From Nocardia sp. alder85J (GTDB lineage Bacteria > Actinomycetota > Actinomycetes > Mycobacteriales > Mycobacteriaceae), in contig NZ_JAIUCZ020000009.1 of the NCBI RefSeq assembly GCF_020176955.2, positions 1-64,000 on the forward strand: a stretch of DNA of 64,000 nucleotides, in the 5' to 3' direction. The notes under the pieces were generated by a model, which worked only from the letters and a program-made list of their open reading frames with translations, did no database searches and was not told where the DNA came from. Below are positions 1-8,836 of the stretch, piece by piece (position 1 is the first letter of the stretch; every line of letters begins with the position of its first letter). The translations under genes and the position numbers were made by a program.

Positions 1-12
1 TCAGGCAGGTTT

Positions 13-366
13 TCAGTTCTCGGTGGTGGTTTCGGTGGCGAACATGGCGATGTCGTCCAGGGCATCCTCGGCTCGTCCCACGGTGTCGGTGTTGTCTGTA
101 AGACGTTGGAGGGCTGGGATGACGCGTTCGCTGTCGATGGCGCCGTGGATGCGCGCGATGTGGCCCAGTGCGGTGGCGGCCACCGAGCGGATGTCGGCGT
201 TCGGGCTGTGCAGGAGCGTGAGTGCGCGGTCGGTGACCCAGGCGCCGTCAGGGTCGTGGAGAGCCAAGCGCAGGATCGCCTGGGTCACCGCGTGTGGGTC
301 CGTGGATTCCAGCATAGCGGTCGCGTCGCCGCGGCTGATCGGGTCCAGTTTCTGGTAGGTGCTCAC
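13..366 (-). CDS. putative HEAT-like immunity protein of the adjacent toxin
   Basis: This 117-aa protein has no signal peptide or membrane segment and is acidic. Residues about 40-85 (around ADIRSVAATALGHIA) look like one or two HEAT/armadillo-type helical repeats, a fold common among immunity proteins. A GTG start is chosen because it overlaps the stop of the upstream toxin gene (GTGA), indicating translational coupling. An alternative upstream start would read through the toxin C-terminus. A small cytosolic gene coupled directly behind a WXG100 polymorphic toxin is the expected position for its antidote. The immunity role is inferred from position and fold; no named immunity family was recognised. 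Confidence 0.7.
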   Translation of the reverse strand: MSTYQKLDPISRGDATAMLESTDPHAVTQAILRLALHDPDGAWVTDRALTLLHSPNADIRSVAATALGHIARIHGAIDSERVIPALQRLTDNTDTVGRAEDALDDIAMFATETTTEN

Positions 367-1721
367 AGCGGTTTGCCTCTCCTGTTGACGACGCCTGCCC
401 TGACCAGAGCATTCTGCATGTCTTGGCTGAGTTGGTCCCAAGTGCGTTGGTGTCCGTGGTAGATACCGGAATCGGGATGGGTTTCGTCGAAGACGTCGAA
501 CTCGCCGGTTTCCGGGTCATAGCCGACCCGGCGTGGTGTGGTCGGTTTGATCGGTACGGACCGGTCGAGGGTTTCCTGTCCGTGGGTCGGTTCGGGCGCG
601 GCGTTCCCGCGCTGCTCTTTGCCGTGTTTAGGTGATCCTTCGTAGGTCCGTTTATCGTCCGGTACCGAGTCTCCGGCCACCGATACGACGGACAGTGCGG
701 CGATGGCCGCGAGCGCTGTCGCGCTCAGCTCGGTGACACCGCCGAAAGCTGCTGTGGCGCCGGCGAGCACCGTGCCGAAGAATGCGGAGACCTCGCTGCT
801 GATCGTGGTGCCGACCTCGGCGACCAGTGTCGCGCCCGCGGCGGTGGCCGCACCGGCTTCGGCCTCATCGCCGCCGGCCAGGCCCAGACCGAAGGAGAAA
901 ATGGTCGTCGCGATGACGACCGCGGCTGTCGCCACGCCGATAGCCGCGAGCTTGACCAGCAGGCCGTCGGTGGCTGAGTGCACATTGGTGCGTAACGTGC
1001 TGAGCCCGTCCTGGTGCACGGCGACCAATGGCGCGAGTCCGGTTGCCGCGCTGTGCAAGTTGGTTGCGCCTTGGGTCAGTGTCGTGAAGTGGTCCGAGAA
1101 GTGATCGAGATCGGGGGCCTTGAGATCTGCTGTAAGCGTCGCGGAAATCCTGTTGAGGGTGTCGGCGGCGTTCTTGATCGCATCGTGTTCCGCGAACTTC
1201 TTCCACGCGTCGGCGGCCTGTGTCAGCAGGGTGACGTCGCCATTGGGCACCGGAGTCGTGATGTGGTCGAGCAGTCCGGGGATTTTCGACACGATGATGC
1301 CGTCACCGTGGTGGCCCAGAACGGACGCGGGCGCGAGCACCGGATTTTCCGCCCCGTACAGCGGCGAAGTAACGGCAGGTTGGGGCGGGGGCGAGTTCCT
1401 CGGCGGATCGGTGCTGGCGTCGACGGTGTTGTAGTATTCGGTGACCGCGTAGTTGTAGCCGGCGTAGGCCAACAGATCGCCCATGTTCTGGATCGAGTTG
1501 GCGAGGGTCGTTGCCATGGTGACCACACCGCCCACGTGAGTGTCGTACTCGTTGGCCCAGGCTTTCACCTTGTCGTAGTCACCGACCATGCCGCCGGAGT
1601 CGAACAAGGTCTGGTAGAGCGGATTGAAGGCGGTGCTGATGTTCGTGGCCAGGCTGTAGCACTTCGCGGAGGCCGCGCCATAGGCAGAAGGATCGATGTC
1701 CAGCTGCGGATCCGATCCCAT
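363..1721 (-). CDS. WXG100-type polymorphic toxin with short C-terminal toxin tip
   Basis: The protein has 452 aa. Residues about 1-110 are a helical ESX/WXG100-like secretion region, 110-250 a proline-rich then helical middle, and 255-360 a long hydrophobic Ala/Gly-rich stretch that may be membrane-active. From about 395 a variable tip carries GYDPETGEFDVFDE and YHGHQRTW, ending in a short basic tail. That layout (conserved delivery module, small divergent C-terminal domain, coupled immunity gene) is the hallmark of actinobacterial polymorphic toxins exported by type VII secretion. The tip resembles small nuclease-type toxin tips, but I cannot name its family. The ATG at 1721 is chosen because it follows the preceding WXG100 stop by 5 nt; the longer open frame has out-of-character basic residues. 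Confidence 0.75.
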   Translation of the reverse strand: MGSDPQLDIDPSAYGAASAKCYSLATNISTAFNPLYQTLFDSGGMVGDYDKVKAWANEYDTHVGGVVTMATTLANSIQNMGDLLAYAGYNYAVTEYYNTVDASTDPPRNSPPPQPAVTSPLYGAENPVLAPASVLGHHGDGIIVSKIPGLLDHITTPVPNGDVTLLTQAADAWKKFAEHDAIKNAADTLNRISATLTADLKAPDLDHFSDHFTTLTQGATNLHSAATGLAPLVAVHQDGLSTLRTNVHSATDGLLVKLAAIGVATAAVVIATTIFSFGLGLAGGDEAEAGAATAAGATLVAEVGTTISSEVSAFFGTVLAGATAAFGGVTELSATALAAIAALSVVSVAGDSVPDDKRTYEGSPKHGKEQRGNAAPEPTHGQETLDRSVPIKPTTPRRVGYDPETGEFDVFDETHPDSGIYHGHQRTWDQLSQDMQNALVRAGVVNRRGKPL

Positions 1722-1726
1722 CCGGG

Positions 1727-2026
1727 TCAGCCCTTGAGCATCTTGGTGTTGACCTCCACCGCCGTGTTGTATCGGGCGTGGATCCGTTTCGCCGCACCTG
1801 TCGCGTCGGCGACTCCCTGTGCGAACTCCCGAGCTTCGCCGATCCACTTGTTGTGTGCATCGGCGTGAGCGCTTGCCGCGACACTGTCCCAATCACCGCT
1901 GTGCAACGCTTTCACTCGGCGATCGATCTCGTCGAAAGTGTCGGTCAGAAATCCGGCCAACCCATTCATGCGGGCGACTATCTGATCGAGATGAGCCAGA
2001 TCCACGGTGAATTTGTCGCCGGTCAT
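1727..2026 (-). CDS. WXG100 family protein (ESX substrate/chaperone partner)
   Basis: The 99-aa helical hairpin protein starts MTGDKFTVDLAHL. It has the SGDWDSVAA turn (a W-x-S variant of the WXG turn near residue 45) between two amphipathic helices, typical of the 100-residue WXG100 family secreted by type VII systems. Its start ATG overlaps the stop of the preceding WXG100 gene (ATGA), and the toxin gene begins 5 nt after its stop. The two small WXG100 proteins therefore probably form a heterodimer that accompanies or targets the toxin. No secretion-machinery genes (EccC, MycP) are in the window. Confidence 0.85.
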   Translation of the reverse strand: MTGDKFTVDLAHLDQIVARMNGLAGFLTDTFDEIDRRVKALHSGDWDSVAASAHADAHNKWIGEAREFAQGVADATGAAKRIHARYNTAVEVNTKMLKG

Positions 2027-2355
2027 AAGTTCAGACTCGAGACGGCACCAGTGGTACGACTGGCCAGTTCAGAATAGTTGGACGCGGTGATGCCGAGCTT
2101 CCCAGCCAACTCGATCAACGTCTCGAAGATCTGTTTCCCGCTGGTGCAACATTCGGACCACCCCTCAGTGAACACGGAGGCAGTGGGACCGGTCCAGTTG
2201 CTCGCTGTCAACCCCGCAACGTCCTTGTCGGTCGCGTTCAAAGCGTTCTGCAACGTCTGGGCTTGAGCGTAAACGTACCGGCCGAGCCCACTCACTTCCT
2301 CGGGAACCGCCGAGAGCGACTGCCCTCCCGCACCATAACCCCCATCTGCTGCCAT
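2023..2355 (-). CDS. WXG100 family protein, first gene of the toxin operon
   Basis: The protein has about 110 aa from MAADGGYGAGG. It is a helix-turn-helix protein with NWTGPTA as the WXG turn near residue 55 and a second helix ending in SSLNL. It pairs with the next WXG100 gene through an ATGA overlap. An ATG 9 nt upstream (MLV...) is equally possible because no strong ribosome binding site separates them; the longer open frame upstream looks non-coding. It is the first gene of a four-gene minus-strand unit (two WXG100, toxin, immunity). Confidence 0.8.
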   Translation of the reverse strand: MAADGGYGAGGQSLSAVPEEVSGLGRYVYAQAQTLQNALNATDKDVAGLTASNWTGPTASVFTEGWSECCTSGKQIFETLIELAGKLGITASNYSELASRTTGAVSSLNL

Positions 2356-2389
2356 GACGAGCATGGTAATCGGGGACAGTCTCGAGCGT

Positions 2390-2515
2390 CCAGCCAACCA
2401 GTTTCATGCTCTTGCGGTCCTGCACGACCCACCCGGCGTTGGTCAACTGCTGGTCGATCAGCACCCGCGCCCGCTGTTCGGCTGCCAGCCTCGGATCGTC
2501 CGTCAACCCACCGTC
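2390..2515 (-). pseudogene. relic of type I restriction enzyme HsdR N-terminus
   Basis: In one minus-strand frame the stretch encodes AAEQRARVLIDQQLTNAGW followed by VVQDRKSMKL. This is the very conserved beginning of HsdR (type I restriction endonuclease R subunit), where it precedes the nuclease and helicase domains. The similarity stops after about 40 residues and the frame runs into unrelated sequence next to the WXG100 gene, so only the N-terminal tip survives. No hsdM, hsdS or helicase domain is nearby. The assignment rests on the recognised signature only. Confidence 0.5.
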
Positions 2516-3007
2516 TCCCTGCGCGCCGTAGCTCCCGTCATGGCCATCATGCCTCACGACCCCGACACATACTCTCGCCGGAAAGTTGCACGCGGGCAGG
2601 AACATCGGCGCACCGAGTGTCCCTTCGGTCCTGTGGACGATGAAGGCAGCCTCACCCTTCACTGATCGACATCCAGTTGCCCGCGTACGAGTTCTGCCAG
2701 TTCGCGTTTGGCCCCGGATGAGAGCCTCTTCCCGCTGACCGGTCTCGCGAGCCGTCACAAACTTGATGGGCAGCGGCTCGGCCCGTGGCGTGGACATCAG
2801 ACGGTCGGGTTCATCGGATCCGCCCTGCGGCCGGATGCTGTTCTGGCGGAGAGCTTTCCCCTCCTGTCGTTTCGATTTTGGCCGCAGTCGCCGGCGCGCA
2901 ACCCCGTGCGCTGCGCGGCCCTGCGAGCTTGCGGGAACTTTCCGCCGAGCCGCTCCCGGTGAGCGGTCCCCGGTGACGAGACCACCCAGAACTTGAGTCC
3001 AGGTGAT
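2516..3007. other. decayed stretch without an intact gene
   Basis: About 490 bases between the hsdR relic and the IS3 terminus. Minus-strand frames are broken by stops. A fragment ending ELAELVRGQLDVDQ (stop near 2661) may be the C-terminal tip of a lost gene. I see no complete coding region or RNA here. Confidence 0.4.
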
Positions 3008-3957
3008 GTCGGGGCTGCTGCACGGATAGGTGACATCGACATGGCTTGCCGGGAGGCTGGCCTGAGAGGATGTCACAGTGCCGAAGCCGTATCCGAAGGA
3101 GTTCCGCGACGATGTGGTGCGGGTTGCTCGCAACCGCGACGACGGAGTCACGCTGGAACAGGTAGCCGCGGATTTCGGGGTTCATCCGATGACGCTGTCG
3201 AAGTGGATGCGCCAGGCCGGGATCGACGACGGGAACCGGCCCGGGGCCACGTGTAGCGAGTCCGCGGAGTTGCGGGACGCGCGGCGGCGGATCCGGTTGC
3301 TGGAGCAGGAGAACGAGGTCCTGCGGCGTGCGGCGGCGTATCTGTCGCAGGCCCAAATACCGGGAAAAGGCTCTACCCGCTCCGTGAAAGAGCTTGCCGC
3401 CGAAGGGATTCCCGTGGCGGTGACGTGCCGGGTTCTTCAGCTCGCTCGCCAGCCTTACTATCGGTGGCTGGCCGCAACCGGTGACCGTAGCCGAGGGGAT
3501 TGCGGCGTATCGGGCGAACGTGTTGTTCGATGCGCATCGTGACGATCCGGAGTTCGGGTACCGGTTCCTCGTAAGCGAAGCCAGAGCCGCGGGTGTGGCG
3601 ATGGTAAACCGGACCGCGTGGCGGATCTGCTCGGGCAACCGGTGGTGGAGTGTGTTCGGGAAACGCCGGCGCGGCAAGAACGGGAAGCCCGGCCCGCCGG
3701 TCCACGACGACCCGGTGCGGCGGCACTTCACCGCCGATGCCCCGAATCGCTTGTGGCTCAGCGATATTACCGGACATCACACCGGTGAAGGGAAGCTGTA
3801 TCTCTGTGCGGTCAAGGACGTGTTCTCCAACCGGATCGTCGGCTACTCGATCGATTCCCGGATGAAGTCGCAGTTGGCGGTGGCCGCGTTGGCCAACGCG
3901 GTGGCCCGCCGTGGTGATGTGGCCGGCTGTGTGCTGCACACCGACCGCGGCAGTCAG

Positions 3958-5410
3958 GGCGGATTCAACTGGTCGTCGCAACACAATTATTTCGAAAGCG
4001 ATTGTAGGTGATGTTCCATCGCTTCGGCCGGGGTGCGCCATCCGAGGGCCTTTCGCGGACGCGTGTTGAGGGCGCCTGCGACGGCGGCGAGATCACGCTT
4101 GGTCCAACGTGATAGGTCGGTGCCTTTCGGAAAGTACTGCCGCAGAAGGCCATTGGTGTTCTCGTTGGTTCCGCGCTGCCACGGGCTGTGCGGGTCGGCG
4201 AAGAAGATCGGGACACCGGTCTTGCGTGTCAGCGCCGCATGCGCAGATAGGCTCCTTGCCGCGATCCCAGGTCAGGGACTTCAGCATTCGCTCGGGAATC
4301 TTGTTCAATGCGGCGGTCAGCGCCTTGTTCATCGACGACGCTCCGTAGCCACTGAGCGCCGGACCGTTCTTCACCGGCGCGGACCACCCCACCCGCGCTC
4401 GCGAGGCAGGTGGACGAGCACGGTGAACCGGGTGTTCCGCTCGACCAGGGTGCCGACGGCCGAGCGGCCGGTGCCGATGATCAGGTCGCCTTCCCAGTGG
4501 CCAGGGGTGGCACGATCATCGGCTTCGGCGGGACGTTCACTGATCAGCACGTCGGCAGACGTGCGCCCAGTGCCACGCGTTTCGAGCGGGCGCGGGCATG
4601 CGCAGGGCCCGGCCGGTGCGCAGGTTCAAGATGAGCTTGCGGTCGAGTGCTCCGCGGCCTTCGATGTAGAGCGCCTGGTAGATGGCTTCGTGGCTGATCC
4701 GCATCGACGGGTCGCCAGGGAAATCGATCCGCAGCCGCTGGGAGATCTGCTCCCGGACTCCACGCCTGAACAGGCCCAGGTCCGCTCGATGCGGCTTGTT
4801 CCGGCCGGTCCATTCTCTCGGTCGCCGGGCCCGCGGCAACCTGGCCTTCCGCGTCCGCGTGATCCGTCCCGCCAGGCGGTGCTGAACATATTCTCGAGTT
4901 GTTGATTACCAACAAGTTTCGCAGTCTTCGGGCGTCCAGCGAACAGTTCGGCCTTCCACTGGGCAACCGATGCGCGGTAGTCGAGCTTGCCGCCACGAGT
5001 CGCGGCGTTGCGCCGCAGCTCCCGCGAGATCGTCGACGGGCTGCGGTCCAGCACCTGTGCGATCTGCCGCACCCCCATGCCCCGAGCCTTCAGCAGCGCG
5101 ATCTCTTCGCGCTCGGCGAACGACAGGTAGCGGCCGCCGGGCCGGCTCCAGGAATACGGTGACATCCCGCCAGCATCGCGGAACCATCGAGTACCCGCGA
5201 CAGGCGATACCCCCACCGCCACACCGGCTTCCGTCGGCAGGACACCTTCTGCGATCTTGTCCCAGAACAAGCGCTCGACCGAACGCTGATGGCCGGGATG
5301 TCCCGGCGACTTCATCGGCGCCCGCCCGGTGACCTCCCGCATCCAGTCCGATGGCCGTCCCATAACACCCTCCATGACCTCGGGTGTTGCGACCACCGGT
5401 TGAACCTGAG
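3958..5410 (-). mobile_element. IS30-family element inside the IS3 transposase
   Basis: Terminal inverted repeats of about 24 bp lie at 3961-3984 and 5384-5407 and match at roughly 20 positions (common core GTCGCAACAC). The flanking IS3 sequence resumes exactly after a 3-bp direct repeat CAG (3955-3957 and 5411-5413), consistent with the short target duplications of IS30. The single transposase gene runs on the minus strand and is broken. Confidence 0.8.
3987..5363 (-). pseudogene. IS30-family transposase, multiple frameshifts
   Basis: The reading begins MGRPSDWMREVTGRAP and includes an IS30-type HTH (RYLSFAEREEIALLKARGMG and STISRELRRN). It then passes through several frames: SMRISHEAIYQALYIEGRG, HWEGDLIIGTGRSAVGTLVE, MLKSLTWDRGKE, and finally the conserved C-terminus GALNTRPRKALGWRTPAEAM. 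All IS30 DDE landmarks are recognisable, but at least three frame changes separate them (near 4885, 4530 and 4250). The protein cannot be made from this copy. Confidence 0.8.
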
Positions 5411-5730
5411 CAGTTTCGTTCGAGACGATTTGTGCACGCGCTCAACAGATTTCACATGACCGGATCCATGGGCAGAGTCGGTGCCGCCGGTGACAACGCG
5501 GCCATGGAGAGCTTCTTCAGCCTCCTGCAACACAATGTCCTGGACCGGCAGCGCTGGGACACTCGCGAGCAGTTGCGGATCGCGATCGTGACCTGGATCG
5601 AACGCACCTACCACCGCCGGCGTCGGCAGACCCGCCTGGGCCGGTTGACCCCGATCGAATACGAAACCATCATGTCTCCAGCAGCCCGACAGGCTGCTTA
5701 ACCACTGTCACCAGATCGTGCAGCAGCCCC

Positions 5731-6685
5731 GACCTCGTTTCCGAGTTGGTCGCGGGTGGTGATGGTCTTGTCGGCGAGGGTGCGTTTGAGGTCGGCGTTG
5801 ACCAGTTCGCCGGGGTTGAGGTGCGGGGCGTAGGCGGGCAGGTGGTGCAGTTCGATGTGGTCGGCGTGGTCGGCGGCCCAGGTTTTCACGGTCTTGGCGC
5901 GGTGGGCGGGGTGGCCGTCGACGACCAGGTGGATCTTGGTGTCGAAGTGGTTGAGCAGCCGGGTGCAGAACGCGAGTAATCCGGCGGCGTCGAAGGTGCC
6001 GTGGAACACTGTGAAGTGCAGTTCGCCGCGGGTGGATATGGTCGACATCGCGTTGAGCGAGAAGCGGTTTCCGGTGCGTTTGACCACCGGGTCTGCCCCC
6101 GCGGCCCCAGGTGTGCCCGGACAGCTGGTCGCTGCGCACGCCGACCTGGTCGCCGAACAGGATCACCGCGCCTTCGGACCGGGCGCGTTCGCGCAGGGCG
6201 GGGTAGGTGACCTCGACCCACCCGCGCATCGCCTCCGGGTCTGCCCCGATCGCTCCGCGGTCCGGCCGCTTGAAGGTGAAAACCCATGCAGCGCAACAGC
6301 TTTCCCATCCCCCTGCTCGGTGAACGACACCCCGGACAGCCGATGCGCGAGGGCCACGACCTTCGGAGGGTCCACAGTTTGCCCCCAGATCCAGCACCTC
6401 GGGCTCGAAGTCGACGATCGCCGTTACCAGCGCCAGCGCCCGGTCCGGCGACAGCTTGGTCTGCTCACCGATCCTGCGACCGGGACGACCCGAGTTCAGC
6501 CCCTCGGCACCACCCTCGGCGAATCGGTTGCGCCAGTTACGAATCGATCCCCGCGACACCCCGAACACCCGAGTCGCCTCCGAGGTCGGCATCCCATCCC
6601 GGATCGCGCCCATCACACGCTTGCCCAACGCCTCCTGCTGCGGCGGTGAGAGCCTGCGCATGCCCACCCGAAGATCATCGCCCAC
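5731..6685 (-). pseudogene. IS630 transposase copy 1, homopolymer frameshifts
   Basis: The N-terminal HTH region (MRRLSPPQQEALGKRVMGA and RVFGVSRGSIRNWRNRF) is intact. Compared with copy 2 there is a one-base loss in a G run near 6388, extra bases in G and T runs near 6300-6320 and 6290, and a change near 6100. The DDE domain (VVDGHPAHRAK, LPAYAPHLNPGELVNAD) therefore appears in a different frame at 5735-6087. The C-terminus is replaced after LGNEV by IS3 sequence. All shifts fall in homopolymers, so some could be assembly errors, but the 3' truncation is real. Confidence 0.85.
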
Positions 6686-6726
6686 ACCCGACGACCGCGA
6701 CGGTCAATCAACACGTTTCAGGTCAA
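5731..6726 (-). mobile_element. IS630-family element, copy 1 (3' end lost)
   Basis: Near-identical to the copy at 21651-22720 but on the opposite strand. Its outer 5' terminus (TTGACCTGAAACGTG on the minus strand) ends at 6726 and is followed by TA, the usual IS630 target dinucleotide. The 3' end stops where the IS3 inverted repeat starts, so the last ~25 codons and the second terminal repeat are missing. Confidence 0.85.
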
Positions 6727-6729
6727 TAT

Positions 6730-6852
6730 GTGAACGACGAGGAATACGGCCCGTTCCTGGAGACCGCGATCGGCGCGCGCGGCCCGTTCCACGGGGACGA
6801 GTACATGGAGGCACTGCGCCGACACTTCGAGAAGCACAGTCTCACACTGTGA
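6730..6852 (+). pseudogene. 40-aa C-terminal gene fragment cut by IS630
   Basis: The frame starts at or before a GTG touching the IS630 end and encodes VNDEEYGPFLETAIGARGPF through a helical tail FEKHSLTL. The sequence is acidic and protein-like, and its start coincides with the insertion boundary. It is best read as the remnant of a gene whose 5' part was lost at the IS630 insertion. The original function is unknown. Confidence 0.45.
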
Positions 6853-6997
6853 TACCGCCCGCCGGCCACGCCGTCACCGGCGTGGCCTACGACCTGGTAC
6901 CTCCTACCGACCGAAGCCGTCGAGCTCCCGGCGCCGTCGTGCGACCACCCCGCGTGAGAAGCTGAGCGAGGATGTCGCCCGAGCCGAGGGGATCAGA

Positions 6998-7618
6998 TTG
7001 GGTACCGCGCCGATTCTGGGTCGGCCCGCCGGAGCCAGCGGTGAGCAGACCCGGCAACGGGTCATCGCCGCCACCATGCGCTGCGTGGCCGAGGTCGGGT
7101 ACTCGCGCGCGACCATCCGGGAGATCGCCCGCGCGGCGAACATGACCAGCGGCAGCCTGTATCACTACTTCCCGAACAAGGCGGAACTGGTCAAGGCCGC
7201 CTTCCTCGAACTCGCGGAGACCATGGTGCCGCGTCTCGGCGCCGCCGCAGCGTGCGCCGGAACCGTACCGGACAAGTTCATGGCCGTGCTGACCGAAGCC
7301 GAGCGCGTCATCGCCGACTACCCGTATGCGTCGGCCTTCGACCGGGCGATCCGAGTCGAGAGCCCGGCACACCTACAGTTGCCCGAACACAGCGACGCGG
7401 TCTTCTCCTCCCTGCGGACCATCGTCCTCGACATCGTCGAACGGGCCCAACGGGAAGGGGCGTTGGGTCCCGGTGTCGAGGTGCGCGTGGCCGCCGACGC
7501 GGTCTACGCCCTCTTCCAGGGACTGTACGAACAGGCCGCCACCACGACCCGCGAGGCCCATCACGCGACCATGGAAGCCGCCAAGATGCTGCTGTGCGGG
7601 ACCCTGTTCGACTACTGA
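6998..7618 (+). CDS. TetR/AcrR family transcriptional regulator
   Basis: The 206-aa protein has a classical N-terminal TetR DNA-binding domain at about residues 18-65 (TRQRVIAATMRCVAEVGYSR, IREIARAANMTSGSLYHYF, NKAELVKAAF). The C-terminal half is a helical ligand-binding domain. The TTG start at 6998 is supported by GAGGGG 6 nt upstream; no better in-frame ATG or GTG exists. It is convergent with the six-gene operon (38 bp between stops) and shares the IS630-flanked segment with it, so it may regulate that operon in trans. No operator was identified. Confidence 0.9.
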   Translation: MGTAPILGRPAGASGEQTRQRVIAATMRCVAEVGYSRATIREIARAANMTSGSLYHYFPNKAELVKAAFLELAETMVPRLGAAAACAGTVPDKFMAVLTEAERVIADYPYASAFDRAIRVESPAHLQLPEHSDAVFSSLRTIVLDIVERAQREGALGPGVEVRVAADAVYALFQGLYEQAATTTREAHHATMEAAKMLLCGTLFDY

Positions 7619-7655
7619 CCGTATGCGGTCCGACCGGAACGGCAACATCCGGCGC

Positions 7656-8825
7656 TCACTGTTTCGCGAGGGTGCCGATGCCGAGGGGATACCACGCTGT
7701 TCGGTAGGTGCCGTCGCTTTCCGGTGAGCTGATGGAGACGGTGCTGTCGCGGGCGATGGGTAGGAGCATTCTGCAGCCGGTGAACTGGGTGGGGTCGTCG
7801 TAGGGGTCGACCGTACCGGTGTTGATCGCGTAGTCGACCTCTTCCGCGTCGGGGGCGGTCACCTTGACCACGATGCCGGAATTGCTGCCCCGGACGGTGC
7901 ACAGCAGCAGCCCGTCGGTGGTCGCGACGTGGTTTCCGATCGTGGTGATCAGCTGGGGATCCGTCAGAATGCTCGCGGTGCGGTCGATGGACAGATTGCC
8001 GAGGTCGACATCGGTCGGTTGCACGCTCACCAGCGTGGTCAGGGTATGGGTGAGTTTCTGCTGATGGGTTTTGTCCCACAGCGTGAGGGTCAGGGCGAAG
8101 AGAGTGGTGTGGGAGAGGGCCAGGGAATGGTCTTCGTCGGGGCCGGTGTACGCGCCCGCGCCGTCGTTGTTGAGGTCGGTGATGTCCAGGGGCTCGGCCA
8201 GCTGGTCGTAATCGATGGTGAGGGTGTAATACGGCTTGCCCGCGGTCGAGCCCCGCTCGAATCCGATCGGATCGCACGACCAGCTGAGCTGGAGGTGCTC
8301 GCCCTGCTGGACCAGCACCTTGTCCGGCGGGTCGGCGCGGAAACTGTCGAAGACGGTTCCCGCGGGACTTTTCGCGAGCGGGATGTCCTGGGACGGGCGG
8401 GCGTCGCCGATATGTTCCGTGACCGTGACGACGGTTTCGGTGAGATCGTCGGATCGGAGCCCGGCGCTGACCTGGACCGTGATCGCGACATCCAGGCGAT
8501 CCCCGGGGCCGAGGACCGGGTGGTGGCTGTTGTGCGGGGTGAGGGAGAGGTAGTGGACCTTCTTGGTCTTGTCGTACGCGTGCTGGAAATTCCAGCTACC
8601 GGGATGTGACGGGGTGATCACCGAATCCTGGACGGCCTCGTCGGTGCAGAGATTCTCGGGAGTATCGCCGGGATTGAGGTCGATGGCGATTTCCTGGCAG
8701 GTGATGTCGCTGTCCGTCTCGTTCTCGAACGAGAAATAGAGGGTGACCTTCGCACCGGCATTCGGTGTTTCCGGATCGGTGCTGAAACTCGCGAGAACGA
8801 TGGGGAGGACATCGTCGTTGCTCAT
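7656..8825 (-). CDS. uncharacterised beta-rich protein with one Ig-like/WxPLG module
   Basis: The 389-aa protein starts MSNDDVLPIVLASF, with GAGGAG 8 nt upstream. It has no signal peptide or membrane segment. Residues 1-160 are beta-rich. From about 165 an Ig-like start (FDSFRADPPDKVLVQQGEHL, LSW) leads into a beta-sandwich that ends in WYPLGIGTLAK. The same organisation occurs twice in the next gene upstream, so the two proteins share a repeated module. It is the last gene of the six-gene operon. No function is recognised; a structural or surface-binding role is only a guess. Confidence 0.75.
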   Translation of the reverse strand: MSNDDVLPIVLASFSTDPETPNAGAKVTLYFSFENETDSDITCQEIAIDLNPGDTPENLCTDEAVQDSVITPSHPGSWNFQHAYDKTKKVHYLSLTPHNSHHPVLGPGDRLDVAITVQVSAGLRSDDLTETVVTVTEHIGDARPSQDIPLAKSPAGTVFDSFRADPPDKVLVQQGEHLQLSWSCDPIGFERGSTAGKPYYTLTIDYDQLAEPLDITDLNNDGAGAYTGPDEDHSLALSHTTLFALTLTLWDKTHQQKLTHTLTTLVSVQPTDVDLGNLSIDRTASILTDPQLITTIGNHVATTDGLLLCTVRGSNSGIVVKVTAPDAEEVDYAINTGTVDPYDDPTQFTGCRMLLPIARDSTVSISSPESDGTYRTAWYPLGIGTLAKQ

Positions 8826-8836
8826 CGTGGTGCTCC

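Larger units (their letters stand above)
3078..5701 (+). pseudogene. IS3 transposase (OrfA/OrfB), frameshifted and split
   Basis: OrfA begins MPKPYPKEFRDDVVR with an HTH (about residues 20-50) and a leucine-zipper-like RLLEQENEVLRRAAAYL. OrfB continues with the rve/DDE integrase core: Asp in WLSDIT, Asp in LHTDRGSQ, and the Glu in NAAMESFF. The Glu part is found only after the IS30 insertion, at 5411-5701, and joins precisely (SQ | FRSRRF). At least two single-base shifts occur within OrfB (near 3388 and 3475) beyond the programmed OrfA/OrfB shift. It is therefore non-functional on three counts. Confidence 0.85.
3008..5733 (+). mobile_element. IS3-family element interrupted by IS30
   Basis: The two ends are inverted repeats: 3009-3023 (TCGGGGCTGCTGCAC) and its complement at 5719-5733, extended imperfectly inward by GGTGACA. 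The element carries a broken IS3 orfAB transposase and is split by an IS30 element at 3958-5410. Its right end abuts a truncated IS630 copy. The sequence left of the element is not the missing IS630 end, so a deletion followed or accompanied the insertion. Confidence 0.75.

Noticed and set aside
2354..2665. Plus-strand ORF of 103 codons overlapping the WXG100 start
   Set aside because: It is antisense to the hsdR relic, which carries a recognised signature; no ribosome binding site or protein-like composition.
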